A stretch of DNA of 56,544 bases from Chitinophaga pinensis (GTDB lineage: Bacteria > Bacteroidota > Bacteroidia > Chitinophagales > UBA10324). The stretch's first letter is position 1. Every line of letters begins with the position of its first letter. A model generated the notes under the pieces. That model ran no database searches. It was not told where the DNA came from and worked only from the letters and a program-made list of their open reading frames with translations. Both the position numbers and the translations under genes were made by a program. The stretch is from positions 1-56,544 of the forward strand of contig CAMDOA010000012.1 of assembly GCA_945903305.1 (NCBI GenBank), in the 5' to 3' direction. Below are positions 37,117 through 45,260 of the stretch, piece after piece.

Positions 37117-37650
37117 TGCTTGAGTTTCAATTTTAACATCTCCGCTTTATTATATTAGAGTTTAATCCGTTTTAGAAAAAAAATTAAAGTAAGCATTCAA
37201 ATTTTCAGCGGTTAAATTTAATTTGATTTAAGTGTTTATACGAATTCATTTATTTTCAAAATGAATAAGACCAACAGCGCATTCATCCATATAAATTTCT
37301 CATTGAAATAATAGGACTGAATATTTTTTTCCTTTTTTTCTTGTGATGATTCTTTTCGTTTGTTTGATGCTTCTTCATTGAAAATATTTAGCTCAATTTT
37401 AATTTTAATAAATCAGCGGTGAAAAATAATATGAATAGTATAGCAACACATAACTTGCAAGAAACAATATACAAGTGGCAAACAACAAAGCACAAGTATC
37501 AGGATTGATGAATGGGGTATAGATTTTTTCTTCGTGGCTTTTTGTTCTAAATCGGAGTAATAAAATCAATTCTTAATCCGCATAATTCAGCATCAATTTT
37601 TTCGTTTACAATTCAATTGAATAAATACTAAACATTAATTGCTATATGTT
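37117..37650. other. 535-bp AT-rich intergenic region, no gene seen
   Basis: The region lies between the divergent pssA (minus) and winged-helix (plus) genes. I see no ORF, RNA or strong hairpin. It holds a short word-like stretch at 37458-37497 of CAAGAAACAA/ACAAGTGGC type and a direct repeat CAGCGGT at 37206-37212 and 37414-37420. It may hold promoters for both sides, but no clear TAnnTTTG element stands out. Confidence 0.6.
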
Positions 37651-38241
37651 ATGGACGAAATCAATCAGTTAAAAAAGGAACTTGAAAAGAAGGATAGGAT
37701 TATTGCGTTCTTGTTAGAAAAGATTGCTTCCATGTACGACCAACATGTCAATATGAGTAAAGGGATTGGTAATAATGAGTTGCACAATGAGCATCAGTTA
37801 CAAGAAACTGGTATAAATGAGGCCAATAATTCCAATCCTATACATAGGATGGATATAATTGAGTTGAATAATACCAATCCATTGCAACAGATTGGTAATA
37901 GTGAATCCGATATTACAACTCCGAAACAAGTAATTGGTATAATTGAGATGAATACATCGAATGTAATGATGTTACAGCGCGAAATAAAAAAACTGTTCGC
38001 TATCAGCAGTAAGAAAAGAACATTAAAAAGCACCGCGAATGCAATGCTTTACCTGCACAACCATCCGGATGCAACACGACAAGAACTGACTAAAGCCGCA
38101 GGGTTATCTGCACCTGGTTTTGCAAAACTTTTTCTGCGGCTTCGCAATAAGGGTTTGTTAAAAAAACTATCGTGGAAAGAATATGTCCTCACCGAAAATT
38201 CGAAAGACATTCTTTACCGGGTTTTTGGAAAAAGTAAATGA
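37651..38241 (+). CDS. Winged-helix protein with coiled coil and five 14-residue tandem repeats
   Basis: The protein has 196 residues from the ATG at 37651 (an upstream TTG at 37639 is less likely). Residues 1-30 are a charged coiled coil (QLKKELEKKDR). Residues 39-108 consist of five units of 14 residues, consensus (I/T)G(I/N)xE(x)NN(x)NP. Residues about 120-190 form a winged helix (PDATRQELTKAAGLSAPGFAK, then GLLKKLSWKEYVLTENS), as in MarR-like DNA-binding proteins. It may be a transcription regulator, but its target is not seen. It is monocistronic and convergent with the TonB receptor gene. Confidence 0.8.
   Translation: MDEINQLKKELEKKDRIIAFLLEKIASMYDQHVNMSKGIGNNELHNEHQLQETGINEANNSNPIHRMDIIELNNTNPLQQIGNSESDITTPKQVIGIIEMNTSNVMMLQREIKKLFAISSKKRTLKSTANAMLYLHNHPDATRQELTKAAGLSAPGFAKLFLRLRNKGLLKKLSWKEYVLTENSKDILYRVFGKSK
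37765..37974 (+). repeat. 42-bp coding minisatellite, five units
   Basis: Units begin at 37765, 37807, 37849, 37891 and 37933, each 42 bp apart and in frame. Each begins with a form of ATTGGTATAATTGAG. Units 2, 3 and 5 are most alike; unit 4 is diverged. It encodes the 14-residue repeats of the winged-helix protein. Confidence 0.85.
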
Positions 38242-38287
38242 GTTTTGAGGATTGCTATTTACAATAAAATACTTTCAAAAAAATTTT

Positions 38288-40732
38288 CTAAAAATCTATC
38301 CTGTAATAAAACAACGGTAACCGCCCCAGTTGGTAATCGTAACGAATGGGGGATGCAGTGGCATCGAAATTATCGGGCGCATAAGTGAGCTTGAGAATAT
38401 TTTTTGTGTCGAACAGGTTCACAATATCCAAACCGATTTCGTGTGATACTTTTTTTCCGTTGATGCGGTAATTGATTTTTAAATCGGCGCGGAAGTAAGA
38501 AGGCAGTTGCAAAGTATTGCGCAGCGAATCAACATACACCACATCTTTCTGATAAGTGGAAGCGGCAGTGTCAATCGGTCCGTACCAACGACCGCCGGCA
38601 ACCGTAATTTTTGTACTCAACTGCAGGGCGTGTTTGTTTTTGAAAACAAATTCTTTAGCCAGAATTCCATTGGCTGCATACTGTCCGTTGAAATCGGTGC
38701 GGCGCTCAACACCATCGCTGCCTTTGTAATTGGATTCGAATAAGGAGAGTGTAACAAGAAAGTAATAATTTTTACTGAATCCCTTTTCTAGCGTGAACTC
38801 CAAACCATAATTCTGACCTGTACCATTGTTTTCTAATGTATCAGGAAAGAAACGAGAAAAGCCCGCACCCGAATTGACCAAGGAAAACGAAGAAGATTGT
38901 TTGGTAACAGGCACATCAAACAGGTATTGATAGTAGGCTTCGGTTTTGAAGTATAAATGTTTACCCAATTGTTTGTCGTAAGAAATTACAGAGTGATAAC
39001 TTTTTGTTAATCCCATATCATGATTGTATTCGTGCGCCACACCATTGCTGAAATCGGGACTGTAGAAATACAAGTAAGTATTCTGAATCTGGCTGTGCAT
39101 TCCTAATCCTATATTTAACGATTGATTGCGTTTCATTTCGTACTTCATGCCTATGCGTGGCTCCACAGGTGACAGCGCTTTTCCTAATGAAAAATACAAG
39201 GCATGCAAACCAAGGTTGAAGGTGAGTGCATCGTTGGGTTTGTAATGAATTTGAAAATATGGTTGAATGAGGTTTGCCATTTCGTGTGCATCCCATCGCT
39301 TATAGAATTGATAATAAATAGGAGAAAGCGTATCAATGCTACGGATGCTATCGAGAAAATTAAAAAAATAAGTATCAATGGTAAATCCTGTTTTGAATGA
39401 TAGGTGATTATTTATTCTGTTGGTTAAGTACCATGCCGCAGAAGCTTTATCCTGCATAAACGAATAACCAAGTAGTGGTTGAAGACTATCTAAAACAAAA
39501 ACACTATCAGCTGTTACATGTCGGTAAACCAATTCGTGATGAACCTTCTGACTTTCGTTCTGAAACAGCAAGGTGAATTTTGAAAACAGATTTTGATTGA
39601 ATGATTTATTCAGACTCAAACCCACCACACCCATTTGCGATGCGAAGTATTGGTCGCGGTCGTTCTCGCCATAAATATTTCTAATTGGTTTTTTCTGTTC
39701 ACTGATAAGAATGTCAACATTACTCATTCCACCAATCCCGAAAACAGAAAAATTGGTATTTCCTTTCATCGGAAAATTTAAACGGAAGGAACCATCCTGA
39801 TAATGAGGTACGGCATCGGTTCCTATTTCAATTCCGAGTGCGCTGAATAAAGCAAGCGAACTGTAACGGTAGGTAACAAGATAGGTGGATTTACTTTTTT
39901 TGCTGAATGGTCCTTCCGCTAAAACTTCAGTACCAAGAAAACCAAACTGACCGCTGAACTCATGCTTCTCATTATTTCCGTTTCGCAATTTCAAATCGAA
40001 TGCACCTGCAATGGAGTTTCCTAACTCAGCAGGAAAAGCTCCGGTATAAAAGTTTGAGTTTGCTAATATTTTATTATTGAGAATAGAAACCGGTCCGCCA
40101 GCAGTGCCGGGAATATTAAAATGATTGGGATTGAAAATATCCACTCCTTCTAACCGCCACAAAACACCAGAAGGTGAATTCCCACGCACCACAATATCGT
40201 TGCGCGAATCATCAGCACCTTGCACGCCAGCGAAGTTGCTTGCCATTCGTGCAGGGTCGCCGCGACTGCCTGCATACCGGTTGGTTTCTTCAATGGAAAA
40301 AGTTCGTGTGCTCACCGTACTCATTTCGTTGCTGCTTTGTCCGATTTTGTTCGCAATCACAACCAGCTCCTTAATATTACTTGCCTTCGCTTCCAGGTGC
40401 ACATCCATAATTGCTTCCTTTCCTGATGAAAGAACTATATCGCGCACCCAGGCATCATTGTATCCAATGTATGTGATATGCAATGAATATCTTCCTACTG
40501 AAATTTCATCGAAACGATAGATTCCGTTTTCATCAGTAAACATTCCTTTCACAATTGAACTGTCCCTCATCACTAAAACAGTTGCACCTATTAATGGGAA
40601 ATGACTTTCTCCATCATACACAACTCCTCGTATTGTTTGTATTGGAATTTGTGCAAAGCAATTCGTTGCATTAAGTATGATAGTTGGAACGAATAGTGAA
40701 AAAGTAAAAAGCAAAAGGAGATTTCTTTTCAT
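38288..40732 (-). CDS. TonB-dependent receptor with carboxypeptidase-like N-terminal domain
   Basis: The protein has 814 residues from the ATG at 40732 (a GTG precedes it). A signal peptide (1-27) is followed by a carboxypeptidase regulatory-like domain (TIRGVVYDGESHFPLIGATV), a plug domain (about 125-240, with NDIVVRGNSPSGVLWRLEGVDI), and a beta-barrel. The last residue is an aromatic Phe (YRIDF), as required by the BAM machinery. SusC-type features such as a long loop set or an adjacent SusD are absent. The ligand is unknown. Confidence 0.9.
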   Translation of the reverse strand: MKRNLLLLFTFSLFVPTIILNATNCFAQIPIQTIRGVVYDGESHFPLIGATVLVMRDSSIVKGMFTDENGIYRFDEISVGRYSLHITYIGYNDAWVRDIVLSSGKEAIMDVHLEAKASNIKELVVIANKIGQSSNEMSTVSTRTFSIEETNRYAGSRGDPARMASNFAGVQGADDSRNDIVVRGNSPSGVLWRLEGVDIFNPNHFNIPGTAGGPVSILNNKILANSNFYTGAFPAELGNSIAGAFDLKLRNGNNEKHEFSGQFGFLGTEVLAEGPFSKKSKSTYLVTYRYSSLALFSALGIEIGTDAVPHYQDGSFRLNFPMKGNTNFSVFGIGGMSNVDILISEQKKPIRNIYGENDRDQYFASQMGVVGLSLNKSFNQNLFSKFTLLFQNESQKVHHELVYRHVTADSVFVLDSLQPLLGYSFMQDKASAAWYLTNRINNHLSFKTGFTIDTYFFNFLDSIRSIDTLSPIYYQFYKRWDAHEMANLIQPYFQIHYKPNDALTFNLGLHALYFSLGKALSPVEPRIGMKYEMKRNQSLNIGLGMHSQIQNTYLYFYSPDFSNGVAHEYNHDMGLTKSYHSVISYDKQLGKHLYFKTEAYYQYLFDVPVTKQSSSFSLVNSGAGFSRFFPDTLENNGTGQNYGLEFTLEKGFSKNYYFLVTLSLFESNYKGSDGVERRTDFNGQYAANGILAKEFVFKNKHALQLSTKITVAGGRWYGPIDTAASTYQKDVVYVDSLRNTLQLPSYFRADLKINYRINGKKVSHEIGLDIVNLFDTKNILKLTYAPDNFDATASPIRYDYQLGRLPLFYYRIDF

Positions 40733-40821
40733 CACTGAAATATTTGAAAGCGAAAAGTAATATGTAAACTGTACAGATTTGATTGACTTATATCAACTTG
40801 TTATTCAGAATAAATGTTTAA

Positions 40822-41988
40822 CTAAAGATGCACTTGAAGAATATCAAGTGCCTTTATAAATACTGGCTTGTACCAAACCGCAATATGGTCATGTGATGCA
40901 TAGTAGTAAGAAGGGAAAATAAAACATACGCCAGCACACAACAATAAAAGTTTACGCAAATCATTAATTGAATTTTTTTCGAAGAGAATTGCAACAGAAA
41001 TAAAAATTACAGGGAACATGTATCCGGCACTCTTTGTAATATCCTCTACCGAATAGGCAATCAGCATAATCACAACCATCATTGCGCCCATTGAAAGAAC
41101 CACCGCATATTTTCTTTGTTTTAACAGATGGATGAAACATAGAATTAATAACAACCAAAATCCTTCAAGTGCTGACCAAAGTCCTAATCCCATTGCATCA
41201 GTTGCATTCATCAATACTTCAAGTCCTATATTTTTATTAGAAGTATGCAAATTGAAATATTCATACAACAGATAGCGACCAAGGGCATAAAACAGAACCG
41301 CGAGTAATACAGCAGAAGATTTTTTTTCAACTCTAAAAAAAGAAGCGAAAGAAAAGTCAGTTGTTTTTACTTCATTGAATTTCCACCAGAGAAAAATTAA
41401 TTGTGAGGTAAAAACAGCGCGCTCATCAGTCCACGATGCTAAAAAAGTAAATGTAAAAATCAGCAACACATTCGAATACAACATTGCCAGCAGTAAAAAC
41501 AAGTAGGCAACAATATCAAACCATGCATTGTTATCAGTAAATCCAGCGTGACCATTGTATATAAATGTTAAGCCAATTGTTCCGAGTAAAGCAAGTGTTC
41601 TATCATTCGTAATTCTTTCAATTAATAAAATGGAGAAGTACAGAAACAATATATTGACCAGCCATTCAATTACAAGAATTGCATAATCATTCAGATGAAG
41701 CACATAAGCAAGTAATGGAACAGTAAGCCTGAAAGTTCGCTTGGCAGCATTAGATGCACCATTAAAATCAAGTGGAGTAAATGGATGTTCCTTTTGCTGA
41801 TTGAATGCCTGCCATCCTTTTACTTCTTTAAAAGTTTTTTCATACCCACTGAATTGCGGTGAAGCAAAACAGAGAGAAAGAAAAGTTAATGCCAGTACTG
41901 ATATTATTCTCCAATTACGGGTGGCAGTAAATTTCTCAATTCGACCAATTATATTTTCATAAATTCTTGAAAGACTTATAACTGACAT
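40822..41988 (-). CDS. Polytopic inner-membrane protein of unknown function
   Basis: The protein has 388 residues with about nine or ten hydrophobic helices spread over the whole length. I do not recognise a family. Short loops with conserved-looking residues (FTDNNAWFDIVAYLF, then WTDERAVFTSQL) resemble GT-C or EpsG-like membrane proteins, but no catalytic motif is convincing. It stands between the TonB receptor and the TonB_C gene, same strand, with 56-89 bp gaps. Confidence 0.6.
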   Translation of the reverse strand: MSVISLSRIYENIIGRIEKFTATRNWRIISVLALTFLSLCFASPQFSGYEKTFKEVKGWQAFNQQKEHPFTPLDFNGASNAAKRTFRLTVPLLAYVLHLNDYAILVIEWLVNILFLYFSILLIERITNDRTLALLGTIGLTFIYNGHAGFTDNNAWFDIVAYLFLLLAMLYSNVLLIFTFTFLASWTDERAVFTSQLIFLWWKFNEVKTTDFSFASFFRVEKKSSAVLLAVLFYALGRYLLYEYFNLHTSNKNIGLEVLMNATDAMGLGLWSALEGFWLLLILCFIHLLKQRKYAVVLSMGAMMVVIMLIAYSVEDITKSAGYMFPVIFISVAILFEKNSINDLRKLLLLCAGVCFIFPSYYYASHDHIAVWYKPVFIKALDILQVHL

Positions 41989-42044
41989 TGAGCAGTTGAA
42001 TTAGCTGAATTGTTTTTGTAGTATCAAATATAGAATTGAAAATG

Positions 42045-42485
42045 CTAATACTTATCTTGAGAAATTATGGTATAAGTAATCTTTGCGTCAGTGTCAGGAT
42101 TCTTTGCTTCAGCGATTTGATAATTAATTTTTAACTCAGTCTTTTCAGTAATTATTGAAGCTATGTTTAAGCGAAAATTTATAATCAATGATTTATGAAA
42201 CACCACATGCAGTCCCTTGTATTTTTTCTTTCCGAACTGTAATAATTTTACCAGGCGCAAAGCTTCTTCATCGCAACCATATCCTATGCCGTGCTTGATT
42301 TTAGCGGCAATTACTTTTCCAAAAATATTTACATTATAGTCAACTGCAACGGCACCTTCAATATGATTCGATATTGCTTCATTTGGATATTTCAGATTTT
42401 CCTGAATGAATTTATTTAAAGCAGCATTGCCACCCGGATAAATGGGTTGAAGTATTAATTTTTCAGATTTAAATTTCTTTTTCAA
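42045..42485 (-). CDS. TonB C-terminal domain protein without membrane anchor
   Basis: The protein has 146 residues. From residue about 10 it matches the TonB C-terminal domain of Bacteroidota: IYPGGNAALNKFIQENLKYPNEA, then EGAVAVDYNVNIFGKV and IGYGCDEEALRLVKLL. There is no N-terminal helix or Pro-rich linker, and no signal peptide, so it would be soluble in the cytoplasm unless exported otherwise. No in-frame ATG exists nearby; TTG at 42485 is the likely start. Family function (energy transfer to outer-membrane receptors) cannot be assumed for this form. Confidence 0.75.
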   Translation of the reverse strand: MKKKFKSEKLILQPIYPGGNAALNKFIQENLKYPNEAISNHIEGAVAVDYNVNIFGKVIAAKIKHGIGYGCDEEALRLVKLLQFGKKKYKGLHVVFHKSLIINFRLNIASIITEKTELKINYQIAEAKNPDTDAKITYTIISQDKY

Positions 42486-42561
42486 AAGTTGTCCGATGTT
42501 TGATTTTATAAACTTAAAAATTTAATTGAATAAAGTTTTAGGTATCTAATTTAAATTAGAA

Positions 42562-42589
42562 AAGCCACTCTCATTTTTGAAAGTGGCTT
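42562..42589 (-). terminator. Terminator of the T9SS propeller-like gene
   Basis: The stem AAGCCACT/AGTGGCTT on the minus strand is followed by a short T-rich stretch. It lies 24 bp past the stop of the gene ending at 42613. Confidence 0.75.
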
Positions 42590-42612
42590 TGATTATTCAG
42601 GTTATAATTATT

Positions 42613-44265
42613 TTATTTTGAAATCACAAATTTTTCGCGCTTGAATACTTTTCCACCGGCAATTACCTGGTATAAATAAACACCACTTGGTAAATCAGAA
42701 TAATGAAGTGATACGGAACGGTTGTAAGCAGGTAATTCTACCGCAGAAATTTTCTTGCCGCCCAAATCATACAACTCTAACCATCCACTTCCTTCATATG
42801 GAAAAAAATAATTGATGTTAAAATTTCCATCACTCGGATTTGGAAACAAACTGATTTGTGTGTTTTCTGAATTTACATTTGGCTGATCGCCTATTGCCGT
42901 TGCATTAAATGAAGCGCAAGTGTGTGGTGTTCCGATAAAAATATTTGAAGTAGAAGCTAAGCCATCTGTTACATCAAACATATTCGAAACCAGTGAAGCG
43001 TAAGTTGTGTTTATTGTTTGCGAAGAAACTGTAGAAACATTGAGAGATACAGGTGATTCATGACAAAATCCATTTCCATTTTCATCAATGGTGCAATTGT
43101 AAGCCCAGTAGGCCATTCCTATTACTGAATAAGTATGCTCTGTTAAATGACATATATCGTATGCATCGTCATATCCTGCTCCGTTGAATTCATTATTGCC
43201 TGCTGACTTTTGCCAAACGATATTACCATCTGCATCTATACGAAATAACAAGGCATTAACATTTTCATCCTGATTCAAATAAATATTTCCTGCAACAATA
43301 GCACCTCCATCACTCGTTGCCACCATGTCGTTAATTGATTCAATTCCATTAGTTCCATATCTTTTAAACCATAATAAATTTCCACTCAAATCAGTTTTTA
43401 ATAAAAACGGGTTACCCGAAGGCGAAGAACCACCAATGTATGTTCCACCAATAATTAAACTGTTATCTGATGTTCTGATGAATGATTTAATAACCGGTTG
43501 TTGCTGGTCTAAAAATTTTTTCCCCCATTGAATATTACCGCCTGAATCAGTCATAAACAACGAAATGTAATTAGTACTTCCATCATTCAATCGTCCGGAA
43601 ACAAACATACTTCCATCTGCATTCACAATAATTTTATTGGCTGAACCGGTTGACCCATTCAGCGAAAAATCTTTCATCCATAATAAATTTCCCTGTTCAT
43701 CAGCTTTTAAAATTAAATGATTGGTGGAACAACCGCCTCCTGTTAAAACAACGCCATTATCATTATCAGCAGCAATTCCATAAATAAAATTGGAACCTTG
43801 TTTATGCAAAAATTTAAACCATGCGAGTGAACCATCTCCCGACATTCTTATTAAAGCAATTTGAGCAATTCCACCAGTTGTATCAGTTGACTGGCAGGCA
43901 GCCACAATATCGCCGTTGGTAGTTTCACAAATACCCGATATAATTAAATTAGTTGTTTGTGTTATTCCTCTTGCCCAGATAATATTTCCGGCTGAATCAG
44001 ATTTAATAAAATTTTTTCCATCAGAAACCACGATGTTTCCATCCTGCGTTCGAACTGATTTTTGAAAATTTAATCCCTGGTAAGAACGGAATGTTACATC
44101 ATTACCTGAGGCAACTGTATTTGGTGAGCGCGAAAATTGAAATATAAAAACCACCATGCCTGCAATTAATGCAAGGCAAAAAGTTCCAACCATTAATGCC
44201 CGCATGGTGCGTTGGCGTTGAGATTGTCTGGTTTTTATCAGAAAGAGGAGTCGAATTCTTCTCAT
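42613..44265 (-). CDS. T9SS type A cargo with beta-propeller-like repeats
   Basis: The protein has 550 residues. After a basic N-terminus there is one long hydrophobic segment (about 24-42), then repeats of about 50 residues with a GNI.W.K/LLW.K core and (S/D)GG..(V/L)...G phrases, as in PQQ/Kelch-type propellers that report sums in LIKTD.DGN units. The last about 75 residues form a T9SS type A signal (LFPNPSDGNFNI, then LPSGVYLYQV). The first 20 residues (MRRIRLLFLIKTRQ..) are unusually long and basic for a signal peptide; a start at Met21 (44205) is possible. It is likely exported and surface-bound or released. Confidence 0.85.
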   Translation of the reverse strand: MRRIRLLFLIKTRQSQRQRTMRALMVGTFCLALIAGMVVFIFQFSRSPNTVASGNDVTFRSYQGLNFQKSVRTQDGNIVVSDGKNFIKSDSAGNIIWARGITQTTNLIISGICETTNGDIVAACQSTDTTGGIAQIALIRMSGDGSLAWFKFLHKQGSNFIYGIAADNDNGVVLTGGGCSTNHLILKADEQGNLLWMKDFSLNGSTGSANKIIVNADGSMFVSGRLNDGSTNYISLFMTDSGGNIQWGKKFLDQQQPVIKSFIRTSDNSLIIGGTYIGGSSPSGNPFLLKTDLSGNLLWFKRYGTNGIESINDMVATSDGGAIVAGNIYLNQDENVNALLFRIDADGNIVWQKSAGNNEFNGAGYDDAYDICHLTEHTYSVIGMAYWAYNCTIDENGNGFCHESPVSLNVSTVSSQTINTTYASLVSNMFDVTDGLASTSNIFIGTPHTCASFNATAIGDQPNVNSENTQISLFPNPSDGNFNINYFFPYEGSGWLELYDLGGKKISAVELPAYNRSVSLHYSDLPSGVYLYQVIAGGKVFKREKFVISK

Positions 44266-44371
44266 GCTCGAAGTGTTTTAATACTGAATCGGAGCAGTCA
44301 TACGACGCTATATTTTAAAAGTTCCTTTAATTTTTAAAAGGTAAAAACACTCCTTCTCCTGAATGAAATAA

Positions 44372-44938
44372 TCAGATATTGGTCTTGAATAATTTAACTG
44401 CAAGTGCCAATAAAATCACTCCGAAAACTTTTCGCAAAATAGAAATTCCACTTGGACCAAGAATTTTTTCAAGGCGATAAACATTTCGCAGCACTACATA
44501 AACAAAAATTAAATTGATCAAAATGGCTATGATAATATTTTCTACATGTTTGTATTCGGCACGCAGAGAAAGCAGAGTTGTGAGGGTTCCTGCTCCTGCA
44601 ATTAATGGAAAAGCGATAGGAACAATAGAAGCAGTTTTAGGTGAATCATCCTTACTGAATTTCCATCCCAGAATCATTTCAAAAGCAAGAATGAATAATA
44701 TAAAAGAACCGGCAATGGCAAATGACTCAACATCAATACCGATTAAATCGAGAATAGAATTTCCAAGAAATAAAAAAATAATCATGATGGTGCCGGAAAC
44801 AATTGTAATGCGAAGGGGATAAATTTCGCCCACTTTGTTTCGTAAATCAACAATAACAGGTAACGAACCCACCACATCAATTACTGCAAAAAGTATCATG
44901 CTTATTGTAGCAATTGCTCTGATATCTATTTCTTCCAT
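44372..44938 (-). CDS. MarC family membrane protein
   Basis: The protein has 188 residues and six membrane helices. MILFAVIDVVGSLPVI at the N-terminus and IPLAFPLIAGAGTLTTLL-like IPIAFPLIAGAGT in the middle are the MarC signature. The family was once thought to be antibiotic exporters; a role is not settled. It is downstream of the small lipoprotein gene, same strand. Confidence 0.9.
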   Translation of the reverse strand: MEEIDIRAIATISMILFAVIDVVGSLPVIVDLRNKVGEIYPLRITIVSGTIMIIFLFLGNSILDLIGIDVESFAIAGSFILFILAFEMILGWKFSKDDSPKTASIVPIAFPLIAGAGTLTTLLSLRAEYKHVENIIIAILINLIFVYVVLRNVYRLEKILGPSGISILRKVFGVILLALAVKLFKTNI

Positions 44939-44976
44939 TTAAGAAAAAATTTAATTAATTCGTTTCTAAATTAAAT

Positions 44977-45015
44977 GAAGAAGTCCCGATTTGTTTTACA
45001 AACCGAGACTCCTTC
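44977..45015 (-). terminator. Terminator of the small lipoprotein gene
   Basis: On the minus strand a long stem pairs GAAGGAGTCTCGGTTTGT with ACAAATCGGGACTTCTTC around a 3-base loop, with few mismatches. It lies 33 bp past the lipoprotein stop, between it and marC, and is followed by the T-rich ATTTAATTT. Confidence 0.8.
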
Positions 45016-45047
45016 TAATTTATTATTGAAATTTTATTTGCTGACTT

Positions 45048-45197
45048 TTATGAACGAACCGTTTGTTCTACCGGTTGAGTTTTTGAAATTAACCCCGGGC
45101 AACCACTTCGACGGCCACAAGATGATAATGCCAACACACCCACTGTTAAAACTATTAACATGATTACAGTTTTAACTTTTAAGATTTGATGCTTCAT
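45048..45197 (-). CDS. Small lipoprotein, 49 residues
   Basis: The sequence from the ATG at 45197 gives 49 residues. A basic start (MKHQILKVK) is followed by a hydrophobic stretch (about 11-24) and a lipobox-like LSSC at 24-27, so Cys27 would be lipidated, leaving a 23-residue mature peptide with GRRSGCPG at its head. Family-like Bacteroidota small lipoproteins with a CG...GCP head exist, from memory, without known function. The gene is followed by its own strong terminator hairpin. An overlapping plus-strand frame at 44975-45163 is rejected in its favour. Confidence 0.7.
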   Translation of the reverse strand: MKHQILKVKTVIMLIVLTVGVLALSSCGRRSGCPGLISKTQPVEQTVRS

Positions 45198-45260
45198 TGA
45201 TTTGGTGTTTTTGAATAATTCTAAGACTATTACGATTAAATTTCTTTAAAGGTTCAACGA

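Noticed and set aside
44975-45163. 62-residue plus-strand frame over the marC-mpl gap
   Set aside because: It reads through the terminator hairpin and is antisense to a better small lipoprotein gene.
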